Assembly: GCF_005116465.1 (NCBI RefSeq)
Contig: NZ_SWBM01000002.1
Span: forward strand, 186,001-250,000
DNA length: 64,000 nucleotides
Reading direction: 5' to 3'
DNA from: Robertmurraya kyonggiensis
GTDB lineage: Bacteria > Bacillota > Bacilli > Bacillales > Cytobacillaceae
In this document: positions 1 through 8,777 of the stretch, in pieces
Layout: every line of letters begins with the position of its first letter
How positions within the stretch are numbered: position 1 is the stretch's first letter
Translations under genes and position numbers: made by a program
The notes under the pieces: generated by a model
What the model saw: the letters and a program-made list of their open reading frames with translations, nothing else
What the model was told of the DNA's origin: nothing
Database searches by the model: none

Positions 1-2
1 GT

Positions 3-1544
3 GCTTTTAGTACAGATAATATTTCAGACATCATTGAAAGAGGTCTAGCCGAAATTCCTGCTGATTCTACGTACGCCAAAGTGGTTCGTGCAGTACAAAA
101 AGTATACGAAAAGCATCCAGATGATTTTTGGAAATGTCGAGACTATCTTGAAAAAGAATGGGGTTATGATAAATACCCTGGAGTATGTCATATCATTCCA
201 AATGCCGGTGTTTGTGTTCTAGCCCTTTATTATGGTAAAGGCGATCTGGCACGGACTATTGAAATTGCAACCGCTTGCGGATGGGATACGGATTGTAATG
301 CAGGAAATGTCGGTTCAATTGTGGGCACCATGGTAGGTATTGAAGGGATTCCGGAAAAATACCGCGAGCCCATCAACGATACAATTGTGACTTCAAGTGT
401 CTCGGGCTATTTGAATATTTTAGATATCCCAACCTTTGTTAAATCCTTGGCACTGTTAGGCTATCGCTTGGCTGAAGAAGTGGCACCTGAGTGGCTTACG
501 AACAGCTATAAAGAAGAAGACGTTTATTTTGATTTTATTCTTCCAGGGTCGACCCATGGATTCCAAACGAGTCTCCCCTTTAAGAACATTTTGAAGGCTA
601 ATGACGAGTTGGGCTTCCAAACGCCAGGGAAACTTGAAATCTTCATTGATCGGATGTATGAAGGAGATAAAAGCAGAGTTTATTATCAAACATTTTATCG
701 AAGAGAAGAATTTAACGATGAAAAATATAAACCAACGTTTGCTCCGAAGGCGTACAGCGGTCAAACCGTATCTATGAAACTATTTTTGGAGAAATATCAA
801 GGGAGTGAAGTGTATGTCACCCCTTATATCCGTAATACTTTCACAAAGGAAATCGTTGAAGTTCAAGAATATCAACTGGAGCTAAAGGAGCAAGAATGGC
901 AAACGCTTGAATTTGTCATTCCTGATACAAATGGTTCTTTTGCCGATGAAGTTGGATTTGTCATTGAGAGTCCGTCTACCTTAACCGAACGATTATTTGG
1001 AAAGCTTTTTGTAGACGAATTTCACATCTATGGATCAGCGACCTATGATATTGATTTTTCTAAACAAGCCGTCGAGTTTTTGAGTGTGACACCTTTTGCT
1101 CATCACCGTGGGAAATGGAATCTTGAAAATGGCAAAATGGTTGCAGAATGCGATAAGGACTGTGCATCCTTCACTGGGCATTACTATATGAGGGACGGAG
1201 TGATTCGAGCTGCACTTACGCCAACGCAAGGAACGCATCATGCTCTTGTATTCCGTGCTCAAGGAACCCAGCGGTATTATCAAGCTGGATTCAGTGGAGT
1301 TGGGAATGTATCGCTCGAGCTACGAGACTTCGGTTTAAAACCCTTAATAACGGTTGAATACGAATGGGAACTTGGAAGAAATTATGAATTTGAGGTAGAG
1401 GTTCGTGGTCCAAAAATCGTCTTCTCAATAAATGGGGAAAAAGTTTTCACGCATGTCGATGAAACATGGAAATCAGGTATGTTCGGATTTGCTTTAGCTG
1501 AATCTGGAGCTTGTACATTTGAAAAAGTAGAGGTTCGGTCATAA
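3..1544 (+). CDS. ADP-ribosylglycohydrolase-family protein, 5' end outside window
   Basis: The reading frame is open to the left edge, so the gene starts before the window. The N-terminal part carries the C-terminal metal-binding signature of the ADP-ribosylglycohydrolase (DraG) fold: a GWDTDCNAGNVGSIVG stretch about 100 codons into the visible part. These enzymes cleave N- or O-glycosidic bonds of ADP-ribose or related substrates using two metal ions. The last ~350 codons are beta-rich and end in a region resembling concanavalin/DUF1080-like sugar-binding domains (FSINGEKVFTHVDETWKSGM). No signal peptide can be judged. A LacI-type regulator follows after 54 bp, so the enzyme probably serves nucleoside or carbohydrate catabolism and not protein de-ADP-ribosylation; that is inference. 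Confidence 0.75.
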   Translation, partial: AFSTDNISDIIERGLAEIPADSTYAKVVRAVQKVYEKHPDDFWKCRDYLEKEWGYDKYPGVCHIIPNAGVCVLALYYGKGDLARTIEIATACGWDTDCNAGNVGSIVGTMVGIEGIPEKYREPINDTIVTSSVSGYLNILDIPTFVKSLALLGYRLAEEVAPEWLTNSYKEEDVYFDFILPGSTHGFQTSLPFKNILKANDELGFQTPGKLEIFIDRMYEGDKSRVYYQTFYRREEFNDEKYKPTFAPKAYSGQTVSMKLFLEKYQGSEVYVTPYIRNTFTKEIVEVQEYQLELKEQEWQTLEFVIPDTNGSFADEVGFVIESPSTLTERLFGKLFVDEFHIYGSATYDIDFSKQAVEFLSVTPFAHHRGKWNLENGKMVAECDKDCASFTGHYYMRDGVIRAALTPTQGTHHALVFRAQGTQRYYQAGFSGVGNVSLELRDFGLKPLITVEYEWELGRNYEFEVEVRGPKIVFSINGEKVFTHVDETWKSGMFGFALAESGACTFEKVEVRS

Positions 1545-1598
1545 CGTTTTTGGCGTATGGTAATATATTGGTAAATATATTTTTATAGGAGATCTATT

Positions 1599-2600
1599 GT
1601 GAGCAGAAAAAAAGTAACGATTAGAGATATAGCTAGAGAATCGGGTGTTTCGGTCGCGACGGTGTCTCGATATCTCAACAAAAATAGTTACACAAGTCCA
1701 GAAACGGAGAAAAAGATTCAAAAGGTGATGGAGCGTTTTCAATATACCCCAAATGCGATCGCAAGAGGGCTGGCAAAACAAAAATCAAATACTATCGCTT
1801 TCGTCACTCCAGATATCACAAATCCCTTTTTCCCTGAGTTGGTCAATTCGATTGAGAAGGTAGCGAAGGCAAAAGGCTATAGCTTACTGCTCATCAACAC
1901 GAACGAACAGGAATTACAAAATCTCGACTTCTGGAACCATTTCCAAAGCAAGTATATTGACGGCTTTATCATGGCGGAGTCTGAATTAAATGAAAAGGCT
2001 CGTAGATACTTGGATGAAATGGAAATTCCATTTGTGAGAATTGACAGGGCTGTTCACCCAGAACATTCTAATTCAGTACACGTGGACAATTTTGAGGGTG
2101 CTCGTTTAGCGGTTCGTCACCTCCTTGAGATTGGCTGCAAAAAGGTGGCCCATATCAGTGGTCCGAATTCTCTTTATCCAGCACAGGAACGCCTGATGGG
2201 GTATCAAAATGTCATCTCTAATACAAAAATGACATCGATAGTGTTAGAAGGGGATTTCACTTTGGAAAGTGGTACAGCACAGACCGAGAAACTCCTGCAA
2301 GAGCATCCAGATGTTGACGGAATCTTCTATGCGAACGATCTCATGGCGATCGGTGCATTAAAAGCTTTTAGAGCCCATCAAAAATCTGTTCCAGAGGATA
2401 TAGCGATCATGGGGTTTGACGGTATACGACTTACGGAAATTGTTCATCCGGAAATCAGTACAATCAAACAACCAATTGATAAAATTGGTGAAACAGCAAC
2501 CAATCAGTTAATCCATTTCATTGAAAACCCAGATGAGGTTTGTGGTGAAAATGTATTATTAAAAGTAGAGTTGGTAGAACGAGAATCTACTAGAAGGTAA
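1599..2600 (+). CDS. LacI-family transcriptional regulator
   Basis: A cytoplasmic DNA-binding repressor of 333 residues, the usual LacI/PurR/CcpA length. Residues 5-25 form the LacI headpiece (TIRDIARESGVSVATVSRYL), followed by the hinge region and a periplasmic-binding-protein-like effector domain beginning IAFVTPDITNPFFPEL. It starts with GTG, preceded by AGGAGA. It lies just downstream of the ADP-ribosylglycohydrolase-like gene in the same direction and ends in a strong hairpin, so it is likely the last gene of a local sugar or nucleoside operon and its specific regulator. The effector cannot be read from sequence. The PFF motif and overall pattern resemble RbsR/CcpA relatives. Confidence 0.9.
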   Translation: MSRKKVTIRDIARESGVSVATVSRYLNKNSYTSPETEKKIQKVMERFQYTPNAIARGLAKQKSNTIAFVTPDITNPFFPELVNSIEKVAKAKGYSLLLINTNEQELQNLDFWNHFQSKYIDGFIMAESELNEKARRYLDEMEIPFVRIDRAVHPEHSNSVHVDNFEGARLAVRHLLEIGCKKVAHISGPNSLYPAQERLMGYQNVISNTKMTSIVLEGDFTLESGTAQTEKLLQEHPDVDGIFYANDLMAIGALKAFRAHQKSVPEDIAIMGFDGIRLTEIVHPEISTIKQPIDKIGETATNQLIHFIENPDEVCGENVLLKVELVERESTRR

Positions 2601-2606
2601 AATTTA

Positions 2607-2640
2607 TAAGACGTTTTCCCGTAAAACGGAAGACGTCTTA
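2607..2640. terminator. Hairpin between convergent genes
   Basis: TAAGACGT (2607-2614) pairs with ACGTCTTA (2633-2640), and an inner CCGT/ACGG pairing extends the stem. It lies between the stop of the LacI gene and the stop of the convergent thioredoxin gene and can serve both directions. T-rich flanks are modest. Confidence 0.7.
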
Positions 2641-2646
2641 TTCATT

Positions 2647-2988
2647 TCACAAGTCACACGTAATAAATCCTAATTCTGTTAATACTTCAACCAGAACTGC
2701 TTTTGGCTGAAAACCAGTTACTCTCTTTACTAGCTGATTGTCCTGAAAGAGCAATAATGTGGGTAAACCTAGCACTTCGTATTCGTTAATAAAATCCTCA
2801 TTCTCATCTGCATTCACTTTTACAATCTTTAATCCATATTCTTGATTTAGTTCTTCTAAAATAGGTGCAATCCTTTTACATGGAGGACACCATGGTGCCC
2901 AGCAATCAACTAAAACGAAATGACTGCTTTGAATTTCTTTATGAATTTCTTCTCCAACTGCATTTGGAACATAGTTCAATTTTTTCAC
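2647..2988 (-). CDS. Thioredoxin-family protein (WCPPC)
   Basis: A 113-residue single-domain thioredoxin with the active site WAPWCPPCKRIAP, the cis-proline region LGLPTLLLFQ and no signal peptide, so it is cytoplasmic. The dipeptide between the redox cysteines is Pro-Pro; the Gly-Pro of housekeeping TrxA is absent. Pro-Pro usually shifts redox potential and is more frequent in accessory thioredoxins, so this is probably not the essential trxA. It reads toward the LacI gene and stands alone, with its own upstream region shared with the divergent LysR gene. The substrate is unknown. Confidence 0.88.
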   Translation of the reverse strand: MKKLNYVPNAVGEEIHKEIQSSHFVLVDCWAPWCPPCKRIAPILEELNQEYGLKIVKVNADENEDFINEYEVLGLPTLLLFQDNQLVKRVTGFQPKAVLVEVLTELGFITCDL

Positions 2989-3107
2989 GTATCCTTTCTT
3001 TATATTCCTTGATTTGTTAGTAGTATATGACGGTTTATGATATAAGTAAAATTAATATATTTAATCAGATTCATAAGTGATTACTAATGGATGGAGGAAA
3101 GAAATGC

Positions 3108-4025
3108 ATGACTTTATTTCAATTTGAAGTATTCTTAAAGGTTGTTGATGCTGGGAGTTTTACACGTGCAGGGGAGCAAATCGGGCTATCGCAATCTGCT
3201 GTGAGTCAAGCGGTGGCAGCGCTAGAATCAGAGTTAAATGTAAAGTTGTTGAATCGCAATCGAAATGGTGTGAGCTTAACAGAAGTAGGGGAACGCATCG
3301 CAGGTCTAATTCGAGACATGCTCGCCATAAAAACAAGAATTTATCATGAGGCCGCCGGCATCACAGAAATCGAGACAGGAAGTGTTCGTGTGGGTAGCGT
3401 TTCCAGTATGGCATCGAAGCTACTACCAGGAATCATTGCTACATTTAAAAAACGATTTCCAGGCGTGGACGTAGTTCTTTACGAAGGGAGTTATGGAGAG
3501 GTTCGGAATTGGCTTCAACTATCTGTTGTAGACGTTGGTCTTGTGATGGAGGAGAAGGCTGAATTCGAATTTGAGCCACTTCTTCAAGATAAGATGGTTG
3601 TCTTCGTACCGGAGTCTCACCCATTGAGTAATCAGTCGCAAATTAATCTAAAAGACATTGCCCATGAACCGTTCATTATGCTAAAGGAATGTAGCGATAT
3701 TATTCGTCGAATTTTTGTCAATGAAGAGATTTCTCCATCTATTCAATTTGAGGTCCGTGATATTGCGACGATCCTCGCAATGGTTCAAGAGGGGGTTGGT
3801 AATACTATACTTCCGGAGATGGCGATTCCGACTACACTCACAAAAGTCAATGCGGCTTACTTGAGCCCGCAAATTTATCAAAATTTAGGATTAGAGCTTC
3901 GTACAAGTAATTATATCAGCCCTGTACTTGCCGCTTTTATTCATGAATCCCAAGAATATTCCAAAAATCTATCGCTAAAATTGTTTAATAGCTACCATTC
4001 AGAAATCGTCAAAAAGAGAAATTGA
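3108..4025 (+). CDS. LysR-family transcriptional regulator
   Basis: A 305-residue LysR-type regulator. The winged-helix HTH occupies the first ~60 residues (FTRAGEQIGLSQSAVSQAVAALE), followed by a co-inducer-binding domain beginning GSVRVGSVSSMASKLLPGI. I start it at ATG 3108 because GGAGG at 3093-3097 sits at proper spacing before it; an upstream in-frame ATG at 3087 would place the Shine-Dalgarno inside the gene. It precedes the lysine-riboswitch-controlled importer in the same direction. That transporter has its own leader, so a regulatory link is possible but unproven. No cognate divergent enzyme is present except the thioredoxin. Confidence 0.9.
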   Translation: MTLFQFEVFLKVVDAGSFTRAGEQIGLSQSAVSQAVAALESELNVKLLNRNRNGVSLTEVGERIAGLIRDMLAIKTRIYHEAAGITEIETGSVRVGSVSSMASKLLPGIIATFKKRFPGVDVVLYEGSYGEVRNWLQLSVVDVGLVMEEKAEFEFEPLLQDKMVVFVPESHPLSNQSQINLKDIAHEPFIMLKECSDIIRRIFVNEEISPSIQFEVRDIATILAMVQEGVGNTILPEMAIPTTLTKVNAAYLSPQIYQNLGLELRTSNYISPVLAAFIHESQEYSKNLSLKLFNSYHSEIVKKRN

Positions 4026-4059
4026 TAATATATGGAAATAATTATTTATTATTCAAAGG

Positions 4060-4088
4060 TTGACAGAATCCGACAGTAAATGTAACCT
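4060..4088 (+). promoter_or_regulatory. Candidate sigma-A promoter for the riboswitch transcript
   Basis: A perfect -35 TTGACA (4060-4065) is followed after 17 bp by TAACCT (4083-4088), a weak -10 that keeps the key first, second and last bases. It lies just upstream of the lysine aptamer, where the leader promoter is expected. Confidence 0.5.
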
Positions 4089-4110
4089 AAATATAGAATT
4101 TAATAGTGAA

Positions 4111-4310
4111 CCTCACTTTGAACAGTGAGGTAGAGGCGCGGTGTTTAACAGTCTTTAGAGGAGCTTTGAGAAGCAATGATCCTAAGGAGAAGGAAATATC
4201 GCCGAAGTGAGTAATATTTCTCAAGTATTACTTGCTGGGTCTGCAGTTAAGAGCTGCAGGACTGTCTCAGTGGACTCCCCAAGTTTACTGAGTTGTGCTA
4301 TCTCAACTAG
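4111..4310 (+). ncRNA. Lysine riboswitch (L-box)
   Basis: The region carries the ordered conserved blocks of the L-box aptamer: GAGGTAGAGGCGCG (4127-4140), AAGG..GAAATATCGCCGAAGTG (about 4184-4209), TACTTGCTGGGTCTGCAG, a GGACTGTCTCAGTGGA block, and CTATCTCA (4298-4305), which can pair with TGAGGTAG (4126-4133) to close P1. A competing hairpin CCTCACT/AGTGAGG (4111-4130) overlaps the 5' P1 strand. The family binds L-lysine and represses lysine synthesis or uptake. Here it precedes a terminator and an amino-acid ABC importer, so lysine should shut off its own import by premature termination. Confidence 0.93.
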
Positions 4311-4346
4311 GGAAAAGAGAGGACTTTAGGGCAACTATACATATTG

Positions 4347-4376
4347 CGACCTGAGTATATCTCAGGTCGTTTTTTG
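4347..4376 (+). terminator. Riboswitch expression-platform terminator
   Basis: CGACCTGAG (4347-4355) and CTCAGGTCG (4361-4369) form a perfect 9-bp stem with a 5-nt loop, followed directly by seven T residues. It sits between the lysine aptamer and the binding-protein gene, as expected for transcriptional attenuation. Confidence 0.93.
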
Positions 4377-4418
4377 TTGTATAAATGCCTATGCAGATAT
4401 AGGAGGAGAAAGAGGAGA

Positions 4419-5258
4419 ATGAAAAAGCAAGCATCATTATTATTGGTATTATTATTCTCGGCTATTATTCTATTAGCTGGTTGTGGATCAAGTGAGAGTG
4501 CAAATAAATCTGGTTCAGCAGATGAAGATACATTTAAAGTGGGTCTAGAAGCAGGATATGCTCCGTTTAACTGGACACAAAATGACGATTCTAATGGAGC
4601 AGTAAAAATTGAAGGTACTGGGGAATATGCAGGCGGTTATGATGTAGAAATCGCGAAAAAAATCGCTGATGGTTTAGGGAGAAAGCTTGTGATTGTGAAA
4701 ACAGAATGGGATGGACTTGTGCCGTCGTTGACTTCAGGAAAAATTGATGCGATTGTTGCGGGGATGTCTCCAACTGCAGAACGTAAAAAGACAATCGACT
4801 TCTCAGATAACTACTATAGCTCACAGTTAGTAATGGTTGTGAAAAAAGGTAGCAAATTCGAAGGAGCAACTTCAATTGCAGATTTTAAAGGCGCAAAAAT
4901 CACAGCTCAATTGAACACATTCCATTATTCAGTGATTGACCAAATTAATGGTGTGTCAAAACAAACAGCAATGGATAACTTCCCAGCAATGCGTGTAGCG
5001 CTTGAATCAGGCATTATCGATGGATACGTTTCTGAACGTCCTGAAGGAATCAGTGCTTCTAGTGCAAATGAACATTTTGTCATGGTTGAATTTGAAGATG
5101 GTTTCAAAACGTCTCCAGAAGATACAAACACAGCTGTTGGACTTGAAAAAGGCAGTGAGTTAACGGAAAAAATTAATGAAGTTTTATCAGGGATTTCTGA
5201 TGAAGAGCGTACAGAGTTGATGGATGCAGCCATTCAAAATCAACCGGCTGCACAATAA
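4419..5258 (+). CDS. Amino-acid ABC transporter substrate-binding lipoprotein (probably lysine)
   Basis: A 279-residue family-3 solute-binding protein. The N-terminus is a lipoprotein signal with lipobox LLAGC (MKKQASLLL start), so the protein is anchored to the outer face of the membrane. The mature part shows the SBP_bac_3 pattern (VGLEAGYAPFNW, YDVEIAKKIADGLGRK, WDGLVPSLTSGKIDAIVAGM, ERPEG). I start it at ATG 4419, preceded by AGGAGG/GAGGAG. An in-frame upstream ATG at 4344 lies inside the riboswitch terminator and is rejected. It is the first gene of a three-gene importer under the lysine riboswitch, which argues for lysine or a basic amino acid as substrate. Confidence 0.92.
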   Translation: MKKQASLLLVLLFSAIILLAGCGSSESANKSGSADEDTFKVGLEAGYAPFNWTQNDDSNGAVKIEGTGEYAGGYDVEIAKKIADGLGRKLVIVKTEWDGLVPSLTSGKIDAIVAGMSPTAERKKTIDFSDNYYSSQLVMVVKKGSKFEGATSIADFKGAKITAQLNTFHYSVIDQINGVSKQTAMDNFPAMRVALESGIIDGYVSERPEGISASSANEHFVMVEFEDGFKTSPEDTNTAVGLEKGSELTEKINEVLSGISDEERTELMDAAIQNQPAAQ

Positions 5259-5348
5259 AAATTAACATTTCCGGCTGTGTCACTACGATGCAGTCGGTTT
5301 TATGTGAAGTATTAGACTTGAAAAAGAAACATCAAATGGGGGAGAAAC

Positions 5349-6089
5349 ATGAGCTTTGAATGGATCGTAAAGATCGTCTCGGAAAACTGGCCAATGTTCC
5401 TTCGTGGGGCAGGGATGACGCTCTATATCGCATTGATTGGTACGATCATAGGTGCCATCATAGGATTATTTGCCGGCGTAGTTCGTACTATTCCTGTACC
5501 AGAACGGGGAATGAAAAAGGTACTTTTAAAAATTGTTAATGTGGTTTTATCAATATATATCGAATTTTTCCGCGGAACACCAATGATTGTCCAAGCAATG
5601 GTCATTTATTATGGATCAGCACTTGCGTTCAATATCGACATGAACGTAATGGTAGCGGCGGTTATTGTTGTTTCGATAAATACGGGAGCTTATATGGCTG
5701 AAATCGTCCGTGGCGGAATTGTTTCTGTTGATAAAGGGCAATTTGAAGCGGCACAAGCGATCGGGATGAATCATTTTCAAACGATGATGAATGTTGTCTT
5801 GCCGCAGGTGATCCGCAATATTTTACCGGCAACAGGAAACCAATTTGTTATTAATATTAAAGATACTTCTGTCTTGAACGTTATTTCCGTTTCAGAACTG
5901 TATTTCTTAACGAAATCAGTGGCTGGAAACAACTTTAGATATTTTGAGTCATTCTTTGTGGCTTGTATGATCTATTTTGTTATGACGTTTATTGTGACAA
6001 GAATATTATTGTATTTTGAAAGAAAACTAGATGGACCGGACAATTACACAATGCTTAAAGAAGAAATAGACGTAAATCAAAAAATGTAA
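5349..6089 (+). CDS. Amino-acid ABC transporter permease
   Basis: A 246-residue integral membrane permease of the His/Glu/Gln/Arg family with about five hydrophobic segments. The cytoplasmic EAA loop ([21 protein letters not shown], about residues 138-157) docks the ATPase. It follows the binding protein after 90 bp, a gap that holds an imperfect CCGGCTG/CAGTCGG hairpin and may tune expression relative to the more abundant lipoprotein. It is followed 16 bp later by the ATPase gene. It likely forms a homodimeric channel for the lysine-responsive importer. Confidence 0.92.
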   Translation: MSFEWIVKIVSENWPMFLRGAGMTLYIALIGTIIGAIIGLFAGVVRTIPVPERGMKKVLLKIVNVVLSIYIEFFRGTPMIVQAMVIYYGSALAFNIDMNVMVAAVIVVSINTGAYMAEIVRGGIVSVDKGQFEAAQAIGMNHFQTMMNVVLPQVIRNILPATGNQFVINIKDTSVLNVISVSELYFLTKSVAGNNFRYFESFFVACMIYFVMTFIVTRILLYFERKLDGPDNYTMLKEEIDVNQKM

Positions 6090-6105
6090 GGAGGGAGGAG
6101 AGCGA

Positions 6106-6840
6106 ATGGAAAAAGTCATTGAAGTGCAGCATTTAAATAAATCCTACGGAACACATGAGGTATTAAAGGATATTGATTTTTCTGTGAACAAAGGAGAAGT
6201 TGTTAGTATTATCGGTTCTTCGGGTTCTGGAAAATCAACACTTCTTCGTTGTATCAATCTCTTAGAAAAGCCGAGCGGCGGGCAAATTATTTTTCATGGA
6301 GAAAATATTCTAGATGATAAGCACGATATTTTTGCTTATCGAAAGAACCTCGGCATGGTCTTCCAACAATTTAACCTTTTTAATAATCATAACGTCTTAA
6401 ATAACTGTGTGGTTGGACAAATTAAGGTGCTAAAGCGTTCAAGGGAAGAAGCGGAAAAGGTTGCGATGAAGTATCTAAAAGTGGTTGGCATGGATAAGTA
6501 TATTAATGCAAAACCGAAGCAATTATCCGGTGGACAAAAGCAGCGTGTAGCAATTGCTAGAGCGTTATCAATGGAGCCGGATGTAATGCTTTTTGATGAG
6601 CCAACATCAGCACTTGATCCAGAAATGGTCGGAGAAGTATTAAAGGTTATTAAGGAACTAGCTGGAACAGGCTTAACGATGTTAATTGTAACGCACGAAA
6701 TGGAATTCGCAAAGGAAGTTTCGGATCGCGTCGTGTTTATGGATAAAGGGGTTATAGCAGAGGAAGGAAGTCCTGAGCAAATCTTCAACAATCCAACACA
6801 TGAGAGAACACGAGAGTTCTTGAAGCGTACGTTAAAATAA
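6106..6840 (+). CDS. Amino-acid ABC transporter ATP-binding protein
   Basis: A 244-residue ABC ATPase of the polar amino-acid class (GlnQ/ArtM/YxeO-like). Walker A is GSSGSGKST, the Q-loop is MVFQQFNLF, the signature is [15 protein letters not shown], Walker B is [14 protein letters not shown] and the switch His is in [25 protein letters not shown] precedes the ATG. It is the last gene of the riboswitch operon and energises the importer from the cytoplasm. An imperfectly T-tailed hairpin follows at 6927-6965. Confidence 0.93.
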   Translation: MEKVIEVQHLNKSYGTHEVLKDIDFSVNKGEVVSIIGSSGSGKSTLLRCINLLEKPSGGQIIFHGENILDDKHDIFAYRKNLGMVFQQFNLFNNHNVLNNCVVGQIKVLKRSREEAEKVAMKYLKVVGMDKYINAKPKQLSGGQKQRVAIARALSMEPDVMLFDEPTSALDPEMVGEVLKVIKELAGTGLTMLIVTHEMEFAKEVSDRVVFMDKGVIAEEGSPEQIFNNPTHERTREFLKRTLK

Positions 6841-6926
6841 TGATTTGAAAAAGAGCCCCCAATATTTGATTAAGCCGTTCTCTTTGAAGTACCCACGTAG
6901 GAAAAAACATATATAAAAACAATGAT

Positions 6927-6965
6927 AAAAGCAGTGGATTTCACACCCGAAATCGCACTGCTTTT
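6927..6965. terminator. Long hairpin downstream of importer operon
   Basis: AAAAGCAGTGGATTTC pairs with GAAATCGCACTGCTTTT with a single bulge around a short loop. It is a strong stem with A/T flanks and the likely end of the lysine importer transcript. The rest of 6841-7119 shows no gene. Confidence 0.7.
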
Positions 6966-7119
6966 AAAACGGTTTGCATGGTAAAATTAGTAAATAATCT
7001 TATTGCACTAACTGGAAGGTTATTGAAACACCGTCAAATCATTTTCTGATTTTATGTTAATAGCTTCCTGCAAAAGCTCTTTTGGAGAAAAGCAGCAAAA
7101 ACTGCGATTTTTCAAAATG

Positions 7120-7602
7120 TTAATTGTTTTTTGGCTGCGAATCCAAGATATTCTTTATTGGTTTTTGAAGCACGTCCACAATGGCTGCGATGATACTTGC
7201 TGCTAAAATGCCCATTAGACCTAGAGATATTGGACCTGCTGCATCATCACCTGTGAATTGAGCATGAACCCTTAAATAAACTATTGCTAACAAAATGAAG
7301 AAAATGACAGCAAAAGTGCATTTTTTTAGTACCCTGAGAGATTGAAGAGATGACTCAGAGAAAGCATTATTCTTTTCGATATAGGTTAAAAGTTTAAATC
7401 CTTGATACAACGCCACAGAAAACGTAATACATATTCCATATGCACATACCAAAAGTGGATATAGCGAATAATCACCTGGGCGCTCTATCGCGTCTCTTCT
7501 GGCTGCTTCAGGCAAAAAATATATACAACTGGCAAGCACTGCAATTCCAACTAGAAAAATAATGACCTTTAAGAAAGTGGTAGAACCTCGTTTAACATTC
7601 AT
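7120..7602 (-). CDS. DUF2975-family membrane protein
   Basis: A 160-residue protein with four hydrophobic segments (roughly residues 9-30, 48-68, 93-110, 127-146) and the DUF2975 layout, including the loop GFKLLTYIEKNNAFSESSLQSLRVLKK. GAGGTG precedes the ATG. DUF2975 genes in Firmicutes usually sit next to a small Cro/C1-type regulator (YozG-like); none is seen here, so the pairing has been lost or the partner lies elsewhere. The function of the family is unknown. Confidence 0.8.
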   Translation of the reverse strand: MNVKRGSTTFLKVIIFLVGIAVLASCIYFLPEAARRDAIERPGDYSLYPLLVCAYGICITFSVALYQGFKLLTYIEKNNAFSESSLQSLRVLKKCTFAVIFFILLAIVYLRVHAQFTGDDAAGPISLGLMGILAASIIAAIVDVLQKPIKNILDSQPKNN

Positions 7603-7788
7603 TTAAAACACCTCACTTATTTAATGACAATACGAATTTAACATATATTTTATTGTTTTACAATAAATTAATATCGTTTATTGTCATATTATCATTGTTA
7701 TTGAAATATCCATTTATTTTTAACAAAAATAAAAAGCATTTCTCATTAAAAAGAAATGCTCTTACGTTTTTTGTATGTGAATGTGTTG

Positions 7789-7892
7789 CATGAAGACAAC
7801 TATAGTGGGAAACCTGTGAATAGTGTCCGCATGAACGCGTCATGAAGACAACTATTGAGAGAATCATATGGATAGTGTCCACATGAGAACTG
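7789..7892. repeat. 52-bp intergenic repeat, two tandem units
   Basis: Two units start with CATGAAGACA at 7789 and 7841, exactly 52 bp apart. Each ends in AATAGTGTCCGCATGA or a close variant, so each unit is a degenerate inverted repeat (CATGAAGACA against TGTCCGCATG). The spacer between units is ACGCGT, as at the 49.3-kb copy. It lies between the ytbE stop and the DUF2975 start. The rest of 7603-7940 is A/T rich and shows no gene. Confidence 0.85.
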
Positions 7893-7940
7893 CACACAGG
7901 TAATCTTTAATAATCAGATATTCACAGCTCAATTTCCTTT

Positions 7941-8777
7941 TTAAAAATCAAAGTTGTCTGGATCTGGTCCAACACGGAGGTTTTGATTTAACTCATTTAT
8001 AAGATCCATCTCTTCTGCAGAAAGTTCAAAATCAAACACGGATGCGTTCTCGATAATACGATGCTCTTTTGTTGATTTCGGAATTGTGATAACACCATTT
8101 TGTAAATCCCAACGAATGATGATTTGAGCAACGGATTTTCCGTATTTCTGAGCAATTTCTTGAATTACCTGGTTATCTAATAATTGTCCCTGCATTAAAG
8201 GAGACCATGCTTCTAATTGAATTCCGTTATCCTGGCAAAAAGCTTGAAGCTCTTTTTGTGTTATACGAGGGTGATACTCGACTTGATTGATCATTGGTTT
8301 AATTTCTGCATCCTTTATTAGTTCCTCAAGATGATGAATTTGGAAGTTACTTACACCAATTGCCTTGATTTTCCCTGCCTTATAAAGAGTTTCTAGTGCG
8401 CGCCAAGCATCTTTGAACTTTCCTTCTACTGGCCAATGGATTAAATATAGATCTAAATAATCAAGACCAAGCTTCGCCAAGCTAGTTTCATAAGCAGCAA
8501 TCGTAGCTTCGTAGCCTAAATCAGCATTCCAAACCTTTGATGTAACGAATAGCTCTTCGCGAGAAAATCCTGCTTCAGCAAGTCCTTCGCGGATCGCTTG
8601 GCCGACACCTTCTTCATTTTCATAGATCGCTGCAGTATCAACACTGCGATAACCGTTTTTAATGGCAAACTTTACTGCATTTACTAATTCTGGACCTTCT
8701 TCTACCTTGAATACCCCGATACCAAGCCAAGGCATTTTTACTCCGTTAGATAAAGTTGTTGTAGATTGTAAATTCAT
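7941..8777 (-). CDS. ytbE: Aldo/keto reductase (YtbE-like)
   Basis: A 278-residue NADPH-dependent aldo/keto reductase. The catalytic tetrad is visible as D47 and Y52 (VDTAAIYENE), K81 (VTSKVWN) and H114 (YLIHWP). The cofactor-binding IPKS motif is near the C-terminus. It is cytoplasmic and reduces aldehydes or ketones such as dicarbonyls. Its start codon overlaps the stop of the upstream MFS gene by 4 bp (ATGA), so the two are translationally coupled. The same pair lies divergent from an HxlR regulator in B. subtilis (ytcD / ytbD-ytbE), which supports the symbol. Confidence 0.9.
   Translation of the reverse strand: MNLQSTTTLSNGVKMPWLGIGVFKVEEGPELVNAVKFAIKNGYRSVDTAAIYENEEGVGQAIREGLAEAGFSREELFVTSKVWNADLGYEATIAAYETSLAKLGLDYLDLYLIHWPVEGKFKDAWRALETLYKAGKIKAIGVSNFQIHHLEELIKDAEIKPMINQVEYHPRITQKELQAFCQDNGIQLEAWSPLMQGQLLDNQVIQEIAQKYGKSVAQIIIRWDLQNGVITIPKSTKEHRIIENASVFDFELSAEEMDLINELNQNLRVGPDPDNFDF

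Noticed and set aside
4344-4418. Longer start for the lysine importer binding protein
   Set aside because: The extra codons run through the riboswitch terminator and precede the lipoprotein signal; the ATG at 4419 has AGGAGG/GAGGAG.
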